A stretch of DNA of 64,000 bases from AP-15 sp963703745. GTDB lineage: Bacteria; Pseudomonadota; Alphaproteobacteria; ATCC43930; CGMCC-115725. Below, piece after piece: positions 44,978 through 54,082 of this stretch. Position 1 is the stretch's first letter, and every line of letters starts with the position of its first letter. A program made the translations under genes and the position numbers. The stretch lies in contig CAVPFL010000003.1 of the NCBI GenBank assembly GCA_963703745.1, positions 248,001 to 312,000 of the forward strand, read 5' to 3'. The notes beneath the pieces were generated by a model. The model saw only the letters and a program-made list of their open reading frames with translations. It ran no database searches and was not told the DNA's origin.

Positions 44978-45160
44978 TCAATATTCCTCGCCGGAGCCCT
45001 CGTCGGGCGCCTCTTCGGTCGGGATCCGGTAATCACCTTTGAGCCAGCGGCCGAGATCGATTCGGGCACAGCGGGCCGAGCAGAACGGCCGGTTCTGCGG
45101 CGTCGGCGGCTTGCCGCAGATCGGACAGGGACGGGGCGAATTCGCTGAGTTGGTCTGCAT
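44978..45160 (-). CDS. yacG: DNA gyrase inhibitor YacG
   Basis: This 60-residue zinc protein has PCPICGKPP and FCSARCARIDLGRWLKGDYR. The four cysteines bind zinc and the acidic C-terminus (TEEAPDEGSGEEY) contacts GyrB. Its length and position, right after an RNase E/G gene, match other alphaproteobacteria. It is 15 bases downstream of that gene, so it is co-transcribed with the maf cluster. Confidence 0.95.
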   Translation of the reverse strand: MQTNSANSPRPCPICGKPPTPQNRPFCSARCARIDLGRWLKGDYRIPTEEAPDEGSGEEY

Positions 45161-45175
45161 CGCAGGCCGATATAA

Positions 45176-46528
45176 TTAGACCGGAGCGATTTGAAAGCGG
45201 GTGCGGTCGAGGTGGGGGTCGGTCTCGATCGCCACCTCGCGGCCGAATCGCTGTTCGACCGCGCGTAATGCCGACAAGGCAGCGCCGGCCAGCGTCTCGG
45301 CCACATCCGGGGTGACGGTCAGACGCCATCGACGCCCGGGTTGAGATCGCGCCTCGCGGCGCAGAGCGCGCAACGCCTCGTGCGCTACCGTGACTGCGGT
45401 CTTGACAAGAGGGCCCCCCGGACGTGCCTCGAGCAGCGCTTCAGCAAGCGGACGCCCACGGCGGGGCCTCACCAGCTCGAGATGGCCGAGCCGGGTCCAG
45501 CCGAGAATTTGCGGGTGCCCTGGGTCGGGTTCCAGCGCTTCAGCGAGCGCGTCGCGGACGCGCTCGCGCGATCTTCGATCCTCCAGACCGACAAAATCAA
45601 TGACGATCCCGCCGCCGAGATTGCGCAGCCGGATTTGCCGGGCGATGGCATCGACAGCGGCGAGATTGATAGTAAGCCCGGTACGCTCGGGCGACCCTGT
45701 CTCGGGGCTCCCGCTGTCGACGTCGATCAGCACAGCGGCCCGCGTGGTCTCGATATGAACCGAGCCGCAGCCGGCGAGCGCGACCGTACCGGCCAGACTC
45801 CGGTCGAACACCGCGTCGAGCTCAATCGGCCACTCGGCCTCCGGTTTATGCTGCGTCTTGGCATCGGAAAAAACCCGGCGGAGTTCCGGGACGATAGCAG
45901 GATCGTCGATAAGAATCCGGCCGGGCGGTGCCGATAGGGCACCGGAAAGCGCGGTGGCGAATGACAGGGTAGGATCGAGCCGAGCGGGCGGTGACAGCCT
46001 TGCGGCTCGGTCCGAGATCTCCCGCCAACGCTGGTTCAAATCCGTCGCTTCTGCGATGAGAGTATCGATCGGCTCGGGCTCGAGGAGCCTCAGGCCTGCC
46101 GCACTGTGTCCCGCAATGCCCGAGAGGATAGCCCGTCCCGCAGGAGAAAGGGTCTCGCCGCCGCGGATGCTTGGTCGTCCCACTCTCAGCTCGACTCGCT
46201 TTCCGCGCAACACGACACCTGTCGTCAACCGCTCTGACTTGCCGCCCTGCGACTCGCGGCGAATTTGAACGATGATGCGCTCGCCTTCGTCTAGTCGCCG
46301 GCCGCGCGGCAGGACTTCGCTCTCGGGCAGGAAGGCCAGCCGATCGCTGCCGATATCGACGAGCATCGCGCCAAGCGCCGGCACCAGGCGGCGCACACGG
46401 CCGAGATGGATGCTGCCGGCCTCGTTCCCATCGCCGCGTTCGACAAAGAGTTCGACCGGAACGCCGTCCTCGAGCAGCGTAGCGCGCCACTCGCCCGGGC
46501 CGGCGGCGATCAGCAGCTCGCAGAGCAA
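45176..46528 (-). CDS. rng: Ribonuclease E/G family protein
   Basis: This 450-residue endoribonuclease of the RNase G-like short class processes rRNA and mRNA. The S1-like region is IHLGRVRRLVPALGAMLVDI, and the catalytic metal-binding Asp residues are in AVLIDVDSG and GGIVIDFVGLEDRRSR. No CPxCxG zinc-link is seen, unlike RNase E. The start is taken as TTG 46528 (LLCELLIAAGPGEWRATLLE), because the family begins ELLI there. This overlaps the last 19 bases of maf, and no ATG fits. Confidence 0.85.
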   Translation of the reverse strand: MLCELLIAAGPGEWRATLLEDGVPVELFVERGDGNEAGSIHLGRVRRLVPALGAMLVDIGSDRLAFLPESEVLPRGRRLDEGERIIVQIRRESQGGKSERLTTGVVLRGKRVELRVGRPSIRGGETLSPAGRAILSGIAGHSAAGLRLLEPEPIDTLIAEATDLNQRWREISDRAARLSPPARLDPTLSFATALSGALSAPPGRILIDDPAIVPELRRVFSDAKTQHKPEAEWPIELDAVFDRSLAGTVALAGCGSVHIETTRAAVLIDVDSGSPETGSPERTGLTINLAAVDAIARQIRLRNLGGGIVIDFVGLEDRRSRERVRDALAEALEPDPGHPQILGWTRLGHLELVRPRRGRPLAEALLEARPGGPLVKTAVTVAHEALRALRREARSQPGRRWRLTVTPDVAETLAGAALSALRAVEQRFGREVAIETDPHLDRTRFQIAPV

Positions 46529-47106
46529 GGCGGTCGGTAGCCGCGGCCGGCGAGCAGCTGAGCGGTCTCGAAAAGGGCCAGTCCGACCACATTCGAATAG
46601 GAGCCGGACACCCAGCGGATCAGAGCAGCGGCTCGGCCCTGGATCGCGTAGCCCCCTGCCTTGCCGCGCCATTCGCCGCTGCAAAGGTAGGCCGTGATCT
46701 CGGCCTCGCTCAGGCGCTTGAATGCGACCTGACTGTCGACCCGGCGCAAGATCAGCCGTTCGTCCGGGCCCGCCAGGGCAATACCGCCGTGGACACGATG
46801 GCGGTGCCCGGACAACAGCTCGAGGCAATATCGCGCGGTAGCCGGGTCTGCGGGTTTCGGCAGGATGCGGCGTCCGCAAGCGACGACCGTGTCGGCGGCC
46901 AAGATATAGGCGCCGGGATGCCGCGGCATCACGGCCCGCGCCTTCTCTTCGGCGAGGCGCATCGCATGGGTCGACGGCAGCTCACCAGGTCGCGGCATCT
47001 CGTCGATATCGGGGGGATCGACCCGGTCTGGCTCCAGCCCGATTTGCCGGAGCAGGTCGAGCCGGCGCGGCGAGGCCGAGGCGAGCACGAGGACCGGCGC
47101 CGTCAC
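46510..47106 (-). CDS. maf: Maf-family nucleoside triphosphate pyrophosphatase
   Basis: This 198-residue enzyme hydrolyses noncanonical or pyrimidine NTPs to NMPs. It shows LVLASASPRRLDLLRQIGL (substrate loop), ILAADTVVACGRRILPKPAD (catalytic Asp) and GKAGGYAIQGRAAALIRWVS with SGSYSNVVGL. It overlaps the RNase gene downstream by 19 bases, so translation is coupled. It follows the UPF0262 gene by 7 bases. Confidence 0.93.
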   Translation of the reverse strand: MTAPVLVLASASPRRLDLLRQIGLEPDRVDPPDIDEMPRPGELPSTHAMRLAEEKARAVMPRHPGAYILAADTVVACGRRILPKPADPATARYCLELLSGHRHRVHGGIALAGPDERLILRRVDSQVAFKRLSEAEITAYLCSGEWRGKAGGYAIQGRAAALIRWVSGSYSNVVGLALFETAQLLAGRGYRPPCSASC

Positions 47107-47113
47107 AACAGGC

Positions 47114-47596
47114 TCATCCCCGCAAATGCAGCACGCAAATCAGGGTGAACAGGCGCCGCGCCGTGTCGTGGTCGAGGGCTACCTTGTCGGCAAGCCGCTC
47201 CGTCAACAGCGTCGATCCCTCATCGTGCAGAGACCGCCTTCCTACGTCGATCGCCTCGATTTGCGCCAGGCTCGACCGGCGAATCGCCTGGTAATAGTTT
47301 TCGCAGATCATAAAATAGTCTCGAACGATACCGCGAAACGGCGCGAGCGGCAGGACGATCGTCTCGCTGGCTCCGTTTGCCGCCGATCGAATATCGATGC
47401 TCAGTCGGTTCTCTTCGATCGCCAGATGGAGATGAAACGGCCCGTCGAGCCCAGAGGCGGGTGCGAAGTGGTTCTCCTCCAGCAAATCGAAAATCGCGAC
47501 CGCTCGCTCGTGCTCGATATCGGGGCTGCGGCGGACCACCGTGTGCTCGTCGAGAGTGATACCGGCGATCCGCCTCTTGCCTTGGGGATCGCCCAT
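47114..47596 (-). CDS. UPF0262 family protein
   Basis: This 160-residue protein begins MGDPQGKRRIAGITLDEHTV and contains FDLLEENHFAPASGLDGPF, LPLAPFRGIVRDYFMICENY and LTERLADKVALDHDTARRLF. UPF0262 proteins occur almost only in alphaproteobacteria, next to hisD, and have no known function. ATG 47596 is 10 bases from the hisD stop. The longer frame upstream is an alternate reading of hisD. Confidence 0.93.
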   Translation of the reverse strand: MGDPQGKRRIAGITLDEHTVVRRSPDIEHERAVAIFDLLEENHFAPASGLDGPFHLHLAIEENRLSIDIRSAANGASETIVLPLAPFRGIVRDYFMICENYYQAIRRSSLAQIEAIDVGRRSLHDEGSTLLTERLADKVALDHDTARRLFTLICVLHLRG

Positions 47597-47606
47597 GGCC
47601 GTTGGT

Positions 47607-48905
47607 TCATGCCCTGCGAGGGAGCCGGATCGATAGTGACAGCGCATGCGCCACCAGCCCTTCGGCCTCGGCAAGACAGATCGCCGCGGGCGCGAGCACC
47701 GCGAAGCTCGCAGCGTCACAGCGAACGAGCGAGCTGCGCTTGAGGAAGTCGAGGACGCTGAGGCCCGAGGTGAAGCGAGCGCTGCGGGCTGTTGGCAGGA
47801 CATGGTTGGGCCCTGCGATATAGTCGCCGATCGCTTCGGGGGTGTGGCGGCCGAGAAAGATGGCGCCGGCGTGGTTGACCCACTCGGCAATCACATCGGC
47901 CTCGTCGAGCGCGAGCTCGAGATGCTCGGGAGCGATGCGATCGATCAGCGTCGCCGCCTCTTTCCAGTCGGCGACCAGGAGGATCGCACCGTGCGCCTGC
48001 CAGCTTGCTCGTGCGATTTGCGCCCGCGGCAATTGCGCCAGATGGCGCTCGACCGCCGCTTCGACCTCGGCCGCGAAGGCGGCATCGTCGGTGACCAGGA
48101 TCGCCTGCGCCGAACCGTCGTGCTCCGCCTGCGACATTAGATCTGCTGCGATCCATCGTGCATCGTTGCGCCGATCGGCGACGACGAGAATCTCCGAAGG
48201 ACCAGCGATCATGTCGATCCCGACGCGGCCGAAGACGCGCCGCTTCGCGGCAGCCACGTATGCATTGCCCGGCCCGACGATCTTGTCGACGGGCGCGATC
48301 GTCGCCGTGCCAAAGGCGAGCGCCGCGACGGCCTGCGCCCCGCCCACCCGGTACACCTCGTCGATCCCGACCAGCTCGGCGGCAGCAAGAACGAGCGGGT
48401 TGAGGACGCCTCCGGGGGCCGGCACTGTCATCACCAACCGCTCGACGCGCGCCACCTTGGCGGGGATCGCATTCATCAGCACCGAGGACGGGTAGGCGGC
48501 GGTACCGCCGGGGACGTAAAGCCCGGCGGCCGCAATCGGCCGCCAACGACTGGCGAGCCGCACCCCGACCGCATCCACATAATCGATCGCCGGCGGCAGC
48601 TGACGACGATGAAAGCTTTCGATCCGCTCGGCGGCGAGCCGCAACGCAGCAACTGTTTCTGGTGGTGCCGCGGCAGCGCCCTCGACGATCTCTCGGCGCG
48701 AGAGGCGTAGGTCGGACACCGAGAGGTCAACGCCATCGAAGCGGTTCGTGTAATCGATCAGCGCGGCGTCACCGCGACGCGCGACATCCTCGACGATCGC
48801 CGCGACCACAGCATCGACATCCGCCGCGCTCTCCCGCTTGGTCTCGAGCAGCCGCCGGAAAGCCGGTTCGAACCCGGGGTCCCGCGTAGCCAGTCTAACC
48901 GGCAT
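47607..48905 (-). CDS. hisD: Histidinol dehydrogenase
   Basis: This 432-residue zinc enzyme performs the last two oxidations of histidine synthesis. Diagnostic segments are GLYVPGGTAAYPSSVLMNAI, VYRVGGAQAVAALAFGTATI, DKIVGPGNAYVAAAKRRVFG and GIDMIAGPSEILVVAD. The catalytic Glu-His pair is in RIAPEHLELALDEADV and the C-terminal GDYIAGPNHVLPTARSARF. Its start overlaps the hisG stop by 11 bases, so hisG and hisD are translationally coupled. Confidence 0.96.
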   Translation of the reverse strand: MPVRLATRDPGFEPAFRRLLETKRESAADVDAVVAAIVEDVARRGDAALIDYTNRFDGVDLSVSDLRLSRREIVEGAAAAPPETVAALRLAAERIESFHRRQLPPAIDYVDAVGVRLASRWRPIAAAGLYVPGGTAAYPSSVLMNAIPAKVARVERLVMTVPAPGGVLNPLVLAAAELVGIDEVYRVGGAQAVAALAFGTATIAPVDKIVGPGNAYVAAAKRRVFGRVGIDMIAGPSEILVVADRRNDARWIAADLMSQAEHDGSAQAILVTDDAAFAAEVEAAVERHLAQLPRAQIARASWQAHGAILLVADWKEAATLIDRIAPEHLELALDEADVIAEWVNHAGAIFLGRHTPEAIGDYIAGPNHVLPTARSARFTSGLSVLDFLKRSSLVRCDAASFAVLAPAAICLAEAEGLVAHALSLSIRLPRRA

Positions 48906-49635
48906 CGGTCGTTCCTAAGGGTCTCACCGATCGGCGACTTCGTGTTTGATGACGCTGCTGATCGATCGCGCCGCGAAAGCGCTCGATCCAACCGCCGACC
49001 TCTTCCGGACGGGTCTTCAGCGCCGGACGGTTGACGATCAGTCGCGAGCTGACCTCGGCGATGCGCTCGATTTCGATCAGACCGTTCGCCTTTAGCGTGG
49101 CCCCGGTTTGAACGAGATCGACGATGTGATGACAGAGACCGAGATGCGGGGCGAGTTCGATCGCGCCGTTTAGCTTGATGCATTCCGCCTGGATGCCGCG
49201 CGCCGCGAAATGGCGGCGGGTAATCTCCGGGTATTTCGTGGCCACTCGGATGTGGCTCGCGCGCCCGACATCCTCCCGCGTGGCCCAGTCGGCAGTCGCC
49301 GCCACCGCGAGACGACAAAGGCCGACGCCGAGGTCGAGTGGAGCGTAAATCTCGGAATAGTCGAATTCCATCAGTACGTCGTTGCCGGCGATGCCGAGTT
49401 GGGCGGAGCCGAAGGCGACAAAGGTGGCGACGTCAAAGCTGCGCACGCGGATCAGATCGAGGCCAGGCTCGCTGGTCGCGAAGCGGAGCTGGCGCGAGCC
49501 GGGATCCTGAAAAGCGGGTTCCGGAACAATGCCGAGACGCAACAACACCGGCATCACCTCGCCGAGGATCCGACCGTTCGGCAGCGCCAAGATCAATGGA
49601 ATTTCGGCGCCGCCCGGACCCGCTGTGGCGCTCAC
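48895..49635 (-). CDS. hisG: ATP phosphoribosyltransferase, short form
   Basis: This 246-residue enzyme of the first step of histidine synthesis starts LILALPNGRILGEVMPVLLR. It carries VAFGSAQLGIAGNDVLMEFD, SHIRVATKYPEITRRHF and IVDLVQTGATLKANGLIEIE, which bind PRPP. It lacks the C-terminal regulatory domain, so it is the short HisG(S) type that usually needs HisZ. No hisZ is present in this window. It ends with an extra ~25-residue Arg-rich tail that overlaps the hisD start. Confidence 0.93.
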   Translation of the reverse strand: MSATAGPGGAEIPLILALPNGRILGEVMPVLLRLGIVPEPAFQDPGSRQLRFATSEPGLDLIRVRSFDVATFVAFGSAQLGIAGNDVLMEFDYSEIYAPLDLGVGLCRLAVAATADWATREDVGRASHIRVATKYPEITRRHFAARGIQAECIKLNGAIELAPHLGLCHHIVDLVQTGATLKANGLIEIERIAEVSSRLIVNRPALKTRPEEVGGWIERFRGAIDQQRHQTRSRRSVRPLGTTDAG

Positions 49636-50099
49636 ACCCGCTCATCCACGTCATGCGTGGGTTGCCATGGGGTCGGCCAGGGCTCGCCTAGATCCTGGGC
49701 ATGGCAAAGGATGCGGCTAACCTCCAGCCGTATCGTAGCCCCGTCGGAAAATTCGAGCAGGATCGCGTCACCCTCGGCGTCGCGCTCAGGTAGAAGCGCC
49801 AGCAGCGACAAGATCCGCGTGTCCTCGCTGCGGCGGAAGCCGTGGTAGGATACACCGACGACTGCTCCAAAGGTGATGCCGCACAGCGTCCGCTGATAAC
49901 CGGCTTCGCCGCGGGCTGCTCGCGCCGCTCGCTCCCAGCGGAACCGATTGGCGACCATCAGGAATGTATGATCCGCCGGAGCAAAGGCGAGATCGCGGAC
50001 GGCAACGAGCGCGTCTTGCAGGCAGGCCGAGATCACCGCGAGGTCGTCGGGATCCTCCGCGCGCAGCTTGAACGCGGTATCGCCCTCGTCAGGGGGCAT
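49632..50099 (-). CDS. DUF2948 family protein
   Basis: This 155-residue protein has FKLRAEDPDDLAVISACLQD, FLMVANRFRWERAARAARGE and LEVSRILCHAQDLGEPWPTP. DUF2948 proteins are alphaproteobacterial, and their gene typically lies between murA and hisG, as here. The function is unknown. It overlaps both neighbours (murA by 11 bases, hisG by 4), so it sits in one tightly coupled operon. Confidence 0.92.
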   Translation of the reverse strand: MPPDEGDTAFKLRAEDPDDLAVISACLQDALVAVRDLAFAPADHTFLMVANRFRWERAARAARGEAGYQRTLCGITFGAVVGVSYHGFRRSEDTRILSLLALLPERDAEGDAILLEFSDGATIRLEVSRILCHAQDLGEPWPTPWQPTHDVDERV

Positions 50100-51369
50100 C
50101 GCGCACCCTCTCGATTCGCGCGCCGCATGCCGAGAGCTTTTCCTCGAGCCGCTCGTAGCCGCGGTCGAGGTGATAAACGCGATTGATCACCGTCTCGCCT
50201 GCCGCGACAAGACCGGCGACGACCAGCGATACCGACGCGCGCAAGTCGGTCGCCATCACCGGCGCCCCCATCAATGCCGGCACGCCGCGTACCAAGGCCG
50301 AGGCGCCATGGACGTTGATGTTGGCACCCATTCGGGTGAGCTCGGGAACATGCATGAAGCGATTCTCGAAAATCGTCTCCGTGATCATCGATGCGCCGGT
50401 GGCGGTCGCCATCAGCGCCATGACTTGCGCCTGCAGGTCGGTCGGAAAGCCCGGATAGGGTTCGGTCATGATGTCCACCCCCTCGAGCGAGCCGTCGCGT
50501 CGGCGTACCCTGAGCCCGTCGTCGATTGCCGACACCTCTACGCCGGCACCCTCGAGGGTGCGGACCAGTGCTGCCACGAGATCGATTCGAGCCCCGGTCA
50601 ACCGCACCTCGCCGCCCGTCGCCGCCGCTGCCATGATATACGTCCCGGTTTCGATGCGATCCGGGATGATCCGATGGGTTGTCCCGTGCAATCGGCTGGC
50701 ACCGAGGATGTGCAGGCGATCCGTGCCGATCCCATCGATCCGGGCGCCCATGGCAAGCAGGCATGTTGCAAGATCGGTGATCTCCGGTTCGCGCGCGGCG
50801 TTGATCAGCAAAGTCTCGCCTTCCGCCAGCGTGGCCGCCATCATGAGATTCTCGGTGGCCCCGACCGACACGGTCGGAAAGGCGATTTCGGCGCCTTTCA
50901 GGCCCTTTGGCGCGCGTGCGTCGATATAGCCTTCGTGCAGCTCGACCTCGGCGCCGAGGCGCTGCAACCCTTTGATGTGGAGATCGACCGGTCGCGGTCC
51001 AATCGCGCAGCCACCGGGTAGCGACACGCGTGCCCTGCCGCAGCGGGCGAGAAGCGGCCCGAGCACCAGAACCGAAGCCCGCATCTTGCGGACGAGATCG
51101 TAAGGTGCGGTGGTCGAGGTGATGTGCGCCGCTGACAATTCGAGTATATTCCCGCCATCGCCGACCGCTTCCAGCGAGATGGCCGCGCCATGCTGAACAA
51201 GCAGGTTTGCCATGGTCGCGATGTCTGCCAGATCGGGAACATTCTCCAGAATCAGGCTTTCAGGTGTCAGCATACTCGCCGCCATCAGCGGCAACGCCGC
51301 GTTTTTGGCGCCGCCGATCGGAATTACACCTTCGAGCGGCACACCACCTTTGATGCGGATCTTGTCCAT
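50089..51369 (-). CDS. murA: UDP-N-acetylglucosamine 1-carboxyvinyltransferase
   Basis: This 426-residue enzyme transfers enolpyruvate to UDP-GlcNAc, the first committed step of peptidoglycan synthesis. Lys23 (GGAKNAALPLMAA) and the catalytic Cys121 (SLPGGCAIGPRPVDLH) are present. Cys at this position gives the usual fosfomycin-sensitive enzyme. Other family segments are YPGFPTDLQAQVMALMATA, RFMHVPELTRMGANI and YHLDRGYERLEEKLSACGA. It appears to be the first gene of the murA-hisGD-maf-yacG operon. Confidence 0.97.
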   Translation of the reverse strand: MDKIRIKGGVPLEGVIPIGGAKNAALPLMAASMLTPESLILENVPDLADIATMANLLVQHGAAISLEAVGDGGNILELSAAHITSTTAPYDLVRKMRASVLVLGPLLARCGRARVSLPGGCAIGPRPVDLHIKGLQRLGAEVELHEGYIDARAPKGLKGAEIAFPTVSVGATENLMMAATLAEGETLLINAAREPEITDLATCLLAMGARIDGIGTDRLHILGASRLHGTTHRIIPDRIETGTYIMAAAATGGEVRLTGARIDLVAALVRTLEGAGVEVSAIDDGLRVRRRDGSLEGVDIMTEPYPGFPTDLQAQVMALMATATGASMITETIFENRFMHVPELTRMGANINVHGASALVRGVPALMGAPVMATDLRASVSLVVAGLVAAGETVINRVYHLDRGYERLEEKLSACGARIERVRDAP

Positions 51370-51474
51370 CGCCTCGTTCCACAGACCGTCTGCCGGCGCG
51401 GCAGCGGCAACAGGCCCCTGATCGGTGCGCGCTCGACCATCGTGGATGGTTTTACTGGAACCGGGGGGAGCCGC

Positions 51475-51654
51475 TCAAGCCGGCGGCTCGCTCTCCGGAT
51501 CCGTTTCTTCTGATTGCCGAACCGCCGGCCGATCCTGCGCGCGCTTTTGTTCCTTGCGCCGCACCAGGTTCTCGCGCAACGCTTTGGCGAGCTTTGCTTC
51601 GCGGGCAGCCCGCTCGATGCTTTTCCTCGCGGCGATTCGGGGAGGTTCGCTCAT
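51475..51654 (-). CDS. Small basic/acidic protein upstream of murA
   Basis: This 59-residue protein MSEPPRIAARKSIERAAREA is highly charged and helical, continuing KLAKALRENLVRRKEQKRAQ and ending in an acidic tail. Similar short proteins appear next to murA in other alphaproteobacteria. The function is unknown. The ATG at 51654 is preferred over 51705 because homology begins there. It lies 105 bases upstream of murA on the same strand. Confidence 0.7.
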   Translation of the reverse strand: MSEPPRIAARKSIERAAREAKLAKALRENLVRRKEQKRAQDRPAVRQSEETDPESEPPA

Positions 51655-51924
51655 CTTGCGATGCAACAAGAGCGCCGCGAAACTGTCAAGGAGTCGTCGA
51701 CGCATCGAGGCGGATTTTTCCGCGCTCCCGGGATGATCACGGCGGTCTGGCGCGACAATATTCGTGCGTGGCCGGGATGGCCCCGTTGTTTACCCACCCA
51801 ATTCCCTCCGCCGCAAGCATCACGCAAGGTTTACCCACAGTCATCGACCTGCTTGCCTTGCCAGCCGCCGGGACCTCGGGTATTACCCTCCGGTTGCGCC
51901 TGGGGCCAATTTCCAGGCCGGGAG

Positions 51925-51999
<75 letters not shown>

Positions 52000-52268
52000 G
52001 CCGAAAAGGCGCGGAAATGCTTGTGCTTAGAAGTTTTTTACCTAACGACGGCAGGCCGAAGTGCAACGCCGTCGCGTGGCGGCGGCGCTACAATGCTCGG
52101 GCCGGCGAGCGCAGTTGAGGCTGAATGGGTTCGGGCTCGTGCCGTTCTACAATGGCGGGATTTTCTGCCGAGTTTGAACCAGATGGGATTGCTCGGGAAC
52201 TCGCTGGCACCGGAGGGGTTGGCAAGGATAGCGCCGCGATTTGCCAGCGCGCTGATTTGGAGGCGAAT

Positions 52269-52736
52269 GTGCGAAAACTCATGCTAACCACCGCTTCGAT
52301 ATTGGCTCTCGGTATCGGTGGTGCCGGTGTGAGCGAGGCGGCCGACACCAGCAACATGGCCCCGAACGCCGGATCGAACATGCCGGCAATGTCCGGAGTT
52401 CCTTCTGCGTCCCAGACCATTGTGAACCCTTCAAGAGACCAGGTCAGGGAGGCTCAGCAGCAGCTTCGGAACCAAGGGCTCTACCTTGGGCGGATAGACG
52501 GGATCCTCGGTCCGGAGACCAAGCAGGCGCTCGATCGTTTCCAGAAGAACAATGGCCTGAGCCAGACCGCAACACTCGATCGGCCGACCATAGACAGGTT
52601 GCTTGGTAATCCCGGTGTCGGCCAGGGCTCCAGCACGCCGCCAACCGTGTACCACGGTACCGGGACGATGACAAATCCGCCACCAGCTAATCCCAGCGCA
52701 GGCGGACTTGGCGACCATAATACGCCGAGGCAATAA
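52269..52736 (+). CDS. Secreted peptidoglycan-binding domain protein
   Basis: This 155-residue protein has a signal peptide (KLMLTTASILALGIGGAGVS, cleavage after SEA) and a PG_binding_1 domain (VREAQQQLRNQGLYLGRIDG, LGPETKQALDRFQKNNGL). A Pro/Gly/Thr-rich C-terminal tail follows. It binds the cell wall but shows no catalytic domain. The start is GTG 52269, 6 bases after GGAGG. The frame is open further up to 52125 without support. It is a single gene downstream of tRNA-Thr. Confidence 0.88.
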   Translation: MRKLMLTTASILALGIGGAGVSEAADTSNMAPNAGSNMPAMSGVPSASQTIVNPSRDQVREAQQQLRNQGLYLGRIDGILGPETKQALDRFQKNNGLSQTATLDRPTIDRLLGNPGVGQGSSTPPTVYHGTGTMTNPPPANPSAGGLGDHNTPRQ

Positions 52737-52921
52737 CCGCGTATAGAACGGAGCCCACCCAGTGCCACGTCTGAGGCGGGCTTCCCCCTGCTGCACTGAC
52801 ACCTCGCACGACGCCACGGATTCTGCGTTCTTCGCGGCCTCTTTCCCTGCGATCTGGCCCGACTCCCGAGCACCCGGCTGGGTCGGCGCCAGCCAGCTGC
52901 CTTTAATCCCGGCGCTTCAGG

Positions 52922-53569
52922 CTAACCTCCTGCCACGGGCCACCAGGCTCTGAGCTGGTCCACTGTGCCTGCGAACTTGCTGCGGTCACAAGGCCCGATG
53001 CCCGGCACTGGCACGACGGCACTGCCGACCTGACCATCGGTGTGCTGCCACAGCTTCCACTGCGAGAAGCCGGGCGGGCAAATCGGGTTGCTCCCATACT
53101 CTGGTAGCCACAGCGGGCATTTCGACAGGGTGGCGTTTGGTGCCGATAACATAAACCGGTTCATATAGGCGATCGGCCACATACCGGTTGCGGCTTGTAC
53201 GCTTGCGGCCGCCGTGGAAGCCTGCATGACGCTCGCCTGCGATGCAGGATAAGATTCCCAATCGATCGCGAGCCAGCTGACGCCGCCCTCGGATTTTGCG
53301 ACCGTCAGGAAATGCGCGACCTGCTCGGCCGGGTTGCTGCCGTCAAGGAAGTGAAAGGCGCCGACTAGAAGACCCGCAGCTTTCGCCTCAGCGACGCGCG
53401 ACAGGAAAGTCGGATCAACGAACCCCGTGCCCTGCGTCGCCTTCAGGATTACCGCGACGATCCCGGCCTTGGCCGTCGTGACGAAATCCTGGCTCACGTT
53501 GTCGTAGTGCGAGACGTCGATCACGACATCGGACATGACCGGAGGAAGATAGGGTGCGGGATTTGACAT
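52922..53569 (-). CDS. GH25-like glycoside hydrolase (lysozyme fold)
   Basis: This 215-residue protein resembles glycoside hydrolase family 25 (muramidases). The DxE-type catalytic residues are likely in VVIDVSHYDNVSQDF and SWLAIDWESYP (Asp-Trp-Glu). AKAGIVAVILKATQGTGFVD and LVGAFHFLDGSNPAEQVAHF are family features, and the C-terminus has the lysozyme-type QWKLWQHTDGQVG strand. No signal peptide is seen from ATG 53569. A longer start at 53635 adds a Cys-rich segment. It may be a phage- or wall-related lysozyme. Confidence 0.8.
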   Translation of the reverse strand: MSNPAPYLPPVMSDVVIDVSHYDNVSQDFVTTAKAGIVAVILKATQGTGFVDPTFLSRVAEAKAAGLLVGAFHFLDGSNPAEQVAHFLTVAKSEGGVSWLAIDWESYPASQASVMQASTAAASVQAATGMWPIAYMNRFMLSAPNATLSKCPLWLPEYGSNPICPPGFSQWKLWQHTDGQVGSAVVPVPGIGPCDRSKFAGTVDQLRAWWPVAGG

Positions 53570-53763
53570 TATGAATTTCTCATAACAATGATTGCAGGAA
53601 GAGTGACTGCTCGATTGGACCTCAATATCGAACAATAGAGCGAAGGCCCTTTATTGTCATAAAGATAACTCGTATTTTCGCAAGTTATCCTCCATCGAAC
53701 GCCTACGCTCCAAGTATCGAGAGTGAGGTGGAAAACGGCGCTTTCTCAATGGCTGTGGCTGCG

Positions 53764-53990
53764 GTCCCAAGTCGCTCGCCACAGTAGTTTTGGGACCAGA
53801 TCGGCTCCCACCACCAATGCCTAGCGAGACATCAGGAGAACGTCTTGTGCAGGCCGCGGTCGCAGTTTTCGCCGGGCTCCCAGGCCACTCGTGCTGGGAT
53901 CTTGGCGATGTCCATGGCGTACCGCCCGGTCATGCCCTGGCCGATCGGCGACGAAGGCGCCGACGCGACCGATGTGGCGAATCCGGCAAC
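53764..53990 (-). pseudogene. Decayed copy of the rfbB 3' end
   Basis: This stretch is a diverged duplicate of 55217-55440, the 3' part of rfbB. Matching blocks on the plus strand include GTCCCAAG-CGCTCGCCAC, CGGCTCCCACCACCAA, GGCGGGCTCCCAG-like GCCGGGCTCCCAGGCCA, and CGATCGGCGACGAAG. Frames are broken, but VADRPGHDR and YAMDIAKI can still be read. It carries no start and is a dead fragment on the same strand as rfbB, with the glycosyltransferase gene between them. Confidence 0.75.
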
Positions 53991-54082
53991 CCGAAACACC
54001 GGGGGACGGCATATCGGAAGAATGCTCGGCAATTGCCGTTCGGCCGTTGGGGGCTGTCCGGCCGTTCTAGAATTGTTCGGGG

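Noticed and set aside
52000..52268. Integration site (att) downstream of tRNA-Thr
   Set aside because: No repeat of the tRNA 3' end or integrase gene is seen in the window.
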